Assembly (NCBI GenBank): GCA_023252195.1
Contig: JAHEXI010000016.1
Location: forward strand, 1 to 64,000
DNA: 64,000 nucleotides
Source: Pseudonocardiales bacterium
GTDB taxonomy: Bacteria; Actinomycetota; Actinomycetes; Mycobacteriales; Pseudonocardiaceae
Reading direction: 5' to 3'
In this document: one piece after another, positions 61,593-64,000 of the stretch
Layout of the letters: every line of letters starts with the position of its first letter
Numbering within the stretch: the first letter of the stretch is position 1
Notes under the pieces: model-generated
What the model saw: only the letters and a program-made list of their open reading frames with translations
Told to the model about the DNA's origin: nothing
The model's database searches: none
Translations under genes and position numbers: made by a program

Positions 61593-62936
61593 GTGCCACG
61601 CAAGACGGTGATCATTGGTGGGGGGGCCGCCGGTCTGGGCGCCGCCGGTGGTGTGAAGGCGGCCGATCCGGGAGCCGACGTCGTCGTCTACACCGAATAC
61701 GAGGATGTCGCTTACAGCCCCTGCGGCATCCCCTATGTGCACGGCAAGGAGATCCCCGACTTCGAGCGGCTGTTCCTGGCCGGCAAGCAGACCTACATCG
61801 ACGCCGGCATCGATGTGCACTACTCCACCGCGGTCACCGCGCTGGACACTGCGCACAAGGTGGTCACGGTTGTTGGCGAGGGTCAGGTCTCCTACGACAC
61901 CCTGGTCGTGGCCACCGGCTTCAACTATGCCGATCCCGGGGTGCCGGGCGGCGACCTCGCGGGCCTGTACTACGTCAAGAATATTCGCCGGGCCATGGAG
62001 TGGGACAAGGTTCTCGACTCGGTGAAGAAGGCCGTCGTAGTCGACGCCTCGCCGCTCGGGGTGGAGATGGTCACCGCGCTCGCCCAGCGCGGCATCGAGA
62101 CTCACCTGGTTGACCCATACCCGTGGCCGCTGGCTGAGATGGTCGACCCGGACATCATGGCGCCGGTCGAGGAGTCGTGGGGCGAGCTAGGCGTCGTCGC
62201 GCACTACAACAGCACGTTGGAGGCTTTTCTCGGCGACCACAGCGGCCACGTCCGTGCGGTGCAGACCTCGGAAGGTGAGCTAGAAGCCGAGATCGTCGTG
62301 GTGTGCACCCACAAGGAGCCGAACAACACCCTTGCCGCGAAGGCCGGTCTGAAGCTCGGCTCGACCGGCGGCGTGATCGTCGACGCACGGATGTCCACCT
62401 CGGCGTCCGACATCTTCGCCGCCGGCGACTGCGTCGAGATTCCGCACGGGCTGACCCGGGTTCCGCTGCAGGGGCTGACCGGCAGCCACGCATACGCTCA
62501 GGGCAAGGTCGCTGGCGCCAACGCCGGCGGCGGTAACCGGGCTTACCGCGCGGTGTACGTGCCGTGGGGTACCCCGGCTGGCAAGTGGGTGATCGGGGGT
62601 GCTTCCTTCGGCGAGACCACTGCCACCGCATTGGGCATCCCGTACGTAGTGGGGACCGCTCAGGGCATTTCGCGGGCCCGGTACTACCCGGGTGTCAAGC
62701 CGGTCAAGGTCAAGCTGCTCGCCGAGCCGGGCAGCCTGCGGCTGATCGGCGCCCAGATGGTCGGCCAAGAGGGGATCAAAGAGCGAGCCGACTTCCTCGC
62801 GATGGCGGTCAAGTTCGGCTTCACCCTGGGCGACCTGGCGACGATGGAGAACGTCTACTCGCCCGCGATCGGGGCGCTCAACGAGCCCATCGTCCTGGCC
62901 GCACAGAACGCCCTCGACTCACTCAAGAGGCGCTGA
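61593..62936 (+). CDS. CoA-disulfide-reductase/NADH-oxidase-like flavoprotein
   Basis: 447 aa, GTG start. Pyridine nucleotide-disulfide oxidoreductase with FAD motif VIIGGGAAGLGAAGGVKA, the single active Cys in VAYSPCGIPYVHG (Cys ~44), and C-terminal FAD motif SASDIFAAGDCVEIPHG. This is the single-cysteine class that includes CoA disulfide reductase, NADH oxidase and polysulfide reductase. The second nucleotide motif is unusual, VVVDASPLGVEMVTALA, lacking the GxGxxG of NAD(P)H binding. The C-terminal dimerisation domain is present. It begins the short operon with the MSMEG_0572-like gene. Confidence 0.87.
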   Translation: MPRKTVIIGGGAAGLGAAGGVKAADPGADVVVYTEYEDVAYSPCGIPYVHGKEIPDFERLFLAGKQTYIDAGIDVHYSTAVTALDTAHKVVTVVGEGQVSYDTLVVATGFNYADPGVPGGDLAGLYYVKNIRRAMEWDKVLDSVKKAVVVDASPLGVEMVTALAQRGIETHLVDPYPWPLAEMVDPDIMAPVEESWGELGVVAHYNSTLEAFLGDHSGHVRAVQTSEGELEAEIVVVCTHKEPNNTLAAKAGLKLGSTGGVIVDARMSTSASDIFAAGDCVEIPHGLTRVPLQGLTGSHAYAQGKVAGANAGGGNRAYRAVYVPWGTPAGKWVIGGASFGETTATALGIPYVVGTAQGISRARYYPGVKPVKVKLLAEPGSLRLIGAQMVGQEGIKERADFLAMAVKFGFTLGDLATMENVYSPAIGALNEPIVLAAQNALDSLKRR

Positions 62937-62937
62937 C

Positions 62938-63195
62938 ATGTCGTTCTTCCAGTGGCTACGCCGCAACTCTGAGCATTACCTGATGATCGCGGCGCACGAG
63001 CAAGTGGCGCATCAGTACGCCGCGCGGGCCCCGCGCCCGCCGCGCGGCCTCAAGGAGTTGTTCTGGCTGCGTCTGTTCGTCCCCATTTACCGGGCGCTGC
63101 CCTGGCTGGTGCGGCAGCGGATTATGCAGTCCATGCCGGGCAGCCATCGCCAACAATGGGCACCGCCTCCCCGGACGCAGAACCCGGCGGTGTGA
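62938..63195 (+). CDS. Small basic hypothetical protein
   Basis: 85 aa from the ATG at 62938, 1 bp after the previous stop. Aromatic/basic N-terminus ([21 protein letters not shown]), a hydrophobic middle ([18 protein letters not shown]) that could be membrane-associated, and a polar Pro-rich end. I do not recognise the family. Its fixed position between the flavoprotein and the MSMEG_0572-like gene suggests a small accessory subunit. Confidence 0.6.
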   Translation: MSFFQWLRRNSEHYLMIAAHEQVAHQYAARAPRPPRGLKELFWLRLFVPIYRALPWLVRQRIMQSMPGSHRQQWAPPPRTQNPAV

Positions 63196-63247
63196 TCGCG
63201 AGATCCGCGCAAGAAAAACAACCTCGATAATGAAAGGAAGTTTCCCG

Positions 63248-63733
63248 GTGGCACAGATCGTGGGTGAAAGGGTTAGCAAGGGCGACGCGATCGTCGACTA
63301 CGAGGAAAAAGTATTCGAGGACATTCAGGCCGAGCCGGGCGAGAAGGCGTACATCCTCATGCACACGGTGCCATTCGAGGGCTCGGTGGGTCTGGTCAAT
63401 ATGCTGACGGCGACCCGGATCAACCGCAAGGGGTTCGACACGCATCTGGTGCTTTACGGCCCGGGATCACTGATGGCGGCGGCTACCCGCGGCTATCCGA
63501 AGGTCGGCGATGAGCCGTTCCCCGGTGCGCTGAGCTATAACAAGCAGCTGCAGACGTTCATGAACGAGGGCGGGCACGTCTACGCCTGCCGGTTCTCGGC
63601 CGCCGCGCTCTACGGCATGCGTGAGATCGACATGATGGAGGGCGTGAAGCCCATCAACCCGCTCGATGTCCTGGACTCAGTGCTGACGGCCCGACGGCAG
63701 AATGCGCTGATCATGCAGACCTGGACCGTCTGA
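63248..63733 (+). CDS. MSMEG_0572/Sll0783-type nitrogen-starvation response protein (DsrE-like fold)
   Basis: 161 aa from the GTG at 63248 (AAAGGAAG 7 nt upstream). Matches the MSMEG_0572-type family of the Nit1C neighbourhood: [74 protein letters not shown] and [20 protein letters not shown]. The fold is DsrE-like. Function is unknown, but the family is usually co-located with nitrilase and AIR-synthase-like genes; here those genes are ~10 kb away, and the nitrilase is decayed. Confidence 0.88.
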   Translation: MAQIVGERVSKGDAIVDYEEKVFEDIQAEPGEKAYILMHTVPFEGSVGLVNMLTATRINRKGFDTHLVLYGPGSLMAAATRGYPKVGDEPFPGALSYNKQLQTFMNEGGHVYACRFSAAALYGMREIDMMEGVKPINPLDVLDSVLTARRQNALIMQTWTV

Positions 63734-63736
63734 ACC

Positions 63737-63782
63737 CTCGTGAGTGCGTAACAGTGTTAGGACACTGTTACGCACACACGAG
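63737..63782. repeat. Repeat family A, copy 2 (46-bp imperfect palindrome)
   Basis: CTCGTGAGTGCGTAACAGTGT and ACACTGTTACGCACACACGAG form a 21-bp stem with one A/A mismatch and a TAGG loop. It is a diverged copy of the palindrome at 18382-18431 (same CTCGTGAGTG edge and AACAGTGTT core). It lies between the MSMEG_0572-like stop and the nitrile hydratase beta-like start, where it could act as a partial terminator. Confidence 0.8.
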
Positions 63783-63800
63783 CACCGGAGGTGCATCATC

Positions 63801-64000
63801 GTGAACCGGATCGCGGACCTGGGCGGCACCGAAGGCTGGGGCCGGGTTAAGACGCCGACCGCGGACGAACCTGTCTTCGCGCAGGAGTGGGAGAGTCGGG
63901 CGTTCGCGTTGGCCTTGCTGTCGATGGGCCGAATCTCCGGGCGCAACCTCGACGCCTTCCGGCACGCGCTGGAGCGGCTGGGCCCCGACGACTACTTCAA
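63801..64000 (+). CDS. Nitrile hydratase beta subunit-like protein, cut by the window edge
   Basis: 66 codons are visible from the GTG at 63801 (GGAGG 9 nt upstream). The sequence NRIADLGGTEGWGRV followed by ADEPVFAQEWESRAFALALL and LDAFRHALERLGPDDYF matches the N-terminus of nitrile hydratase beta subunits (compare MNGIHDxGGxDGFGPV). Thiocyanate hydrolase beta and NHase accessory proteins share this start, so the exact enzyme cannot be told from this fragment. It probably continues an operon with an alpha subunit outside the window. Confidence 0.75.
   Translation, partial: MNRIADLGGTEGWGRVKTPTADEPVFAQEWESRAFALALLSMGRISGRNLDAFRHALERLGPDDYF

Overview
The window is high-GC actinobacterial chromosome, most likely from a member of the Pseudonocardiales. 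The signs are frequent GTG starts, ATGA/GTGA-coupled operons, a 13E12-type HNH pseudogene, DUF3263, DUF2277 and DUF4383 proteins, and a def / DUF3263 / LytR_C / Cdc48-like AAA block that I recall from mycobacteria (Rv0429c-Rv0431, Rv0435c). I saw no rRNA, tRNA or CRISPR array.

Layout. (1) 0.3-5.2 kb: an accessory patch bracketed by two paralogous receiver-less OmpR-type winged-helix proteins, holding an MntA/HepT toxin-antitoxin pair, the nickel-maturation genes hypA and hypB, and a tiny histidine-rich protein. (2) 5.2-12.8 kb: a peptidase S51-like/CysS-C fusion, a CtaG-like membrane protein, an IS630 element beside a decayed 13E12 gene, gluconokinase, a DUF2064 transferase and a methyltransferase. 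(3) 12.8-17.5 kb: a membrane-anchored molybdopterin oxidoreductase, a two-component system, PadR and a DUF4383 protein, closed by a perfect terminator. (4) 17.6-30.8 kb: lipid genes, a secreted S1 protease and thiamine biosynthesis (thiE, thiOSG, thiD, thiC) with two TPP riboswitches, mixed with small housekeeping and hypothetical genes and a DUF433/DUF5615 module. (5) 30.9-38.1 kb: a sugar-acid cluster with a frameshifted nucleotide-sugar dehydrogenase, a 2-hydroxyacid dehydrogenase, a seryl-tRNA synthetase, NeuC-like, methyltransferase and NeuB-like genes. (6) 38.1-42.0 kb: a coupled MauE/MauD/MauA-like operon with an unrecognised first gene and a last gene broken by an in-frame TGA. (7) 42.2-50.6 kb: two VapBC pairs flanking the conserved def...AAA block, into which a saccharopine-dehydrogenase-like gene, a SnoaL protein and an MFS transporter are interposed.

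(8) 50.9-64.0 kb is the most unusual part. It holds a decayed nitrilase, an sll0787-type AIR-synthase-like protein and, further right, an MSMEG_0572-type protein; the last two are hallmarks of the Nit1C nitrilase gene neighbourhood. Between them lies a seven-gene, fully overlapping operon (53.2-60.9 kb): a phosphosulfolactate-synthase-like enzyme, an unrecognised protein, two fumarase/aspartase-superfamily lyases, a D-cysteine-desulfhydrase/cysteate-lyase-type PLP enzyme, and DUF1116 plus DUF2877 proteins (AllG/AllH of oxamate carbamoyltransferase). A cupin XRE regulator, a CoA-disulfide-reductase-like flavoprotein, a small basic protein, the MSMEG_0572 protein and the start of a nitrile hydratase beta-like gene follow. 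My inference is a catabolic or salvage pathway for an unidentified organic nitrogen compound, perhaps a sulfonate or nitrile. The individual families are recognisable; I do not know the combination as a described pathway.

Two families of dispersed palindromic repeats (18.4 and 63.7 kb; 23.4 and 33.4 kb) and several short gene relics (methyltransferase, HAD hydrolase, MazF, nitrilase) show a chromosome with much small-scale turnover.
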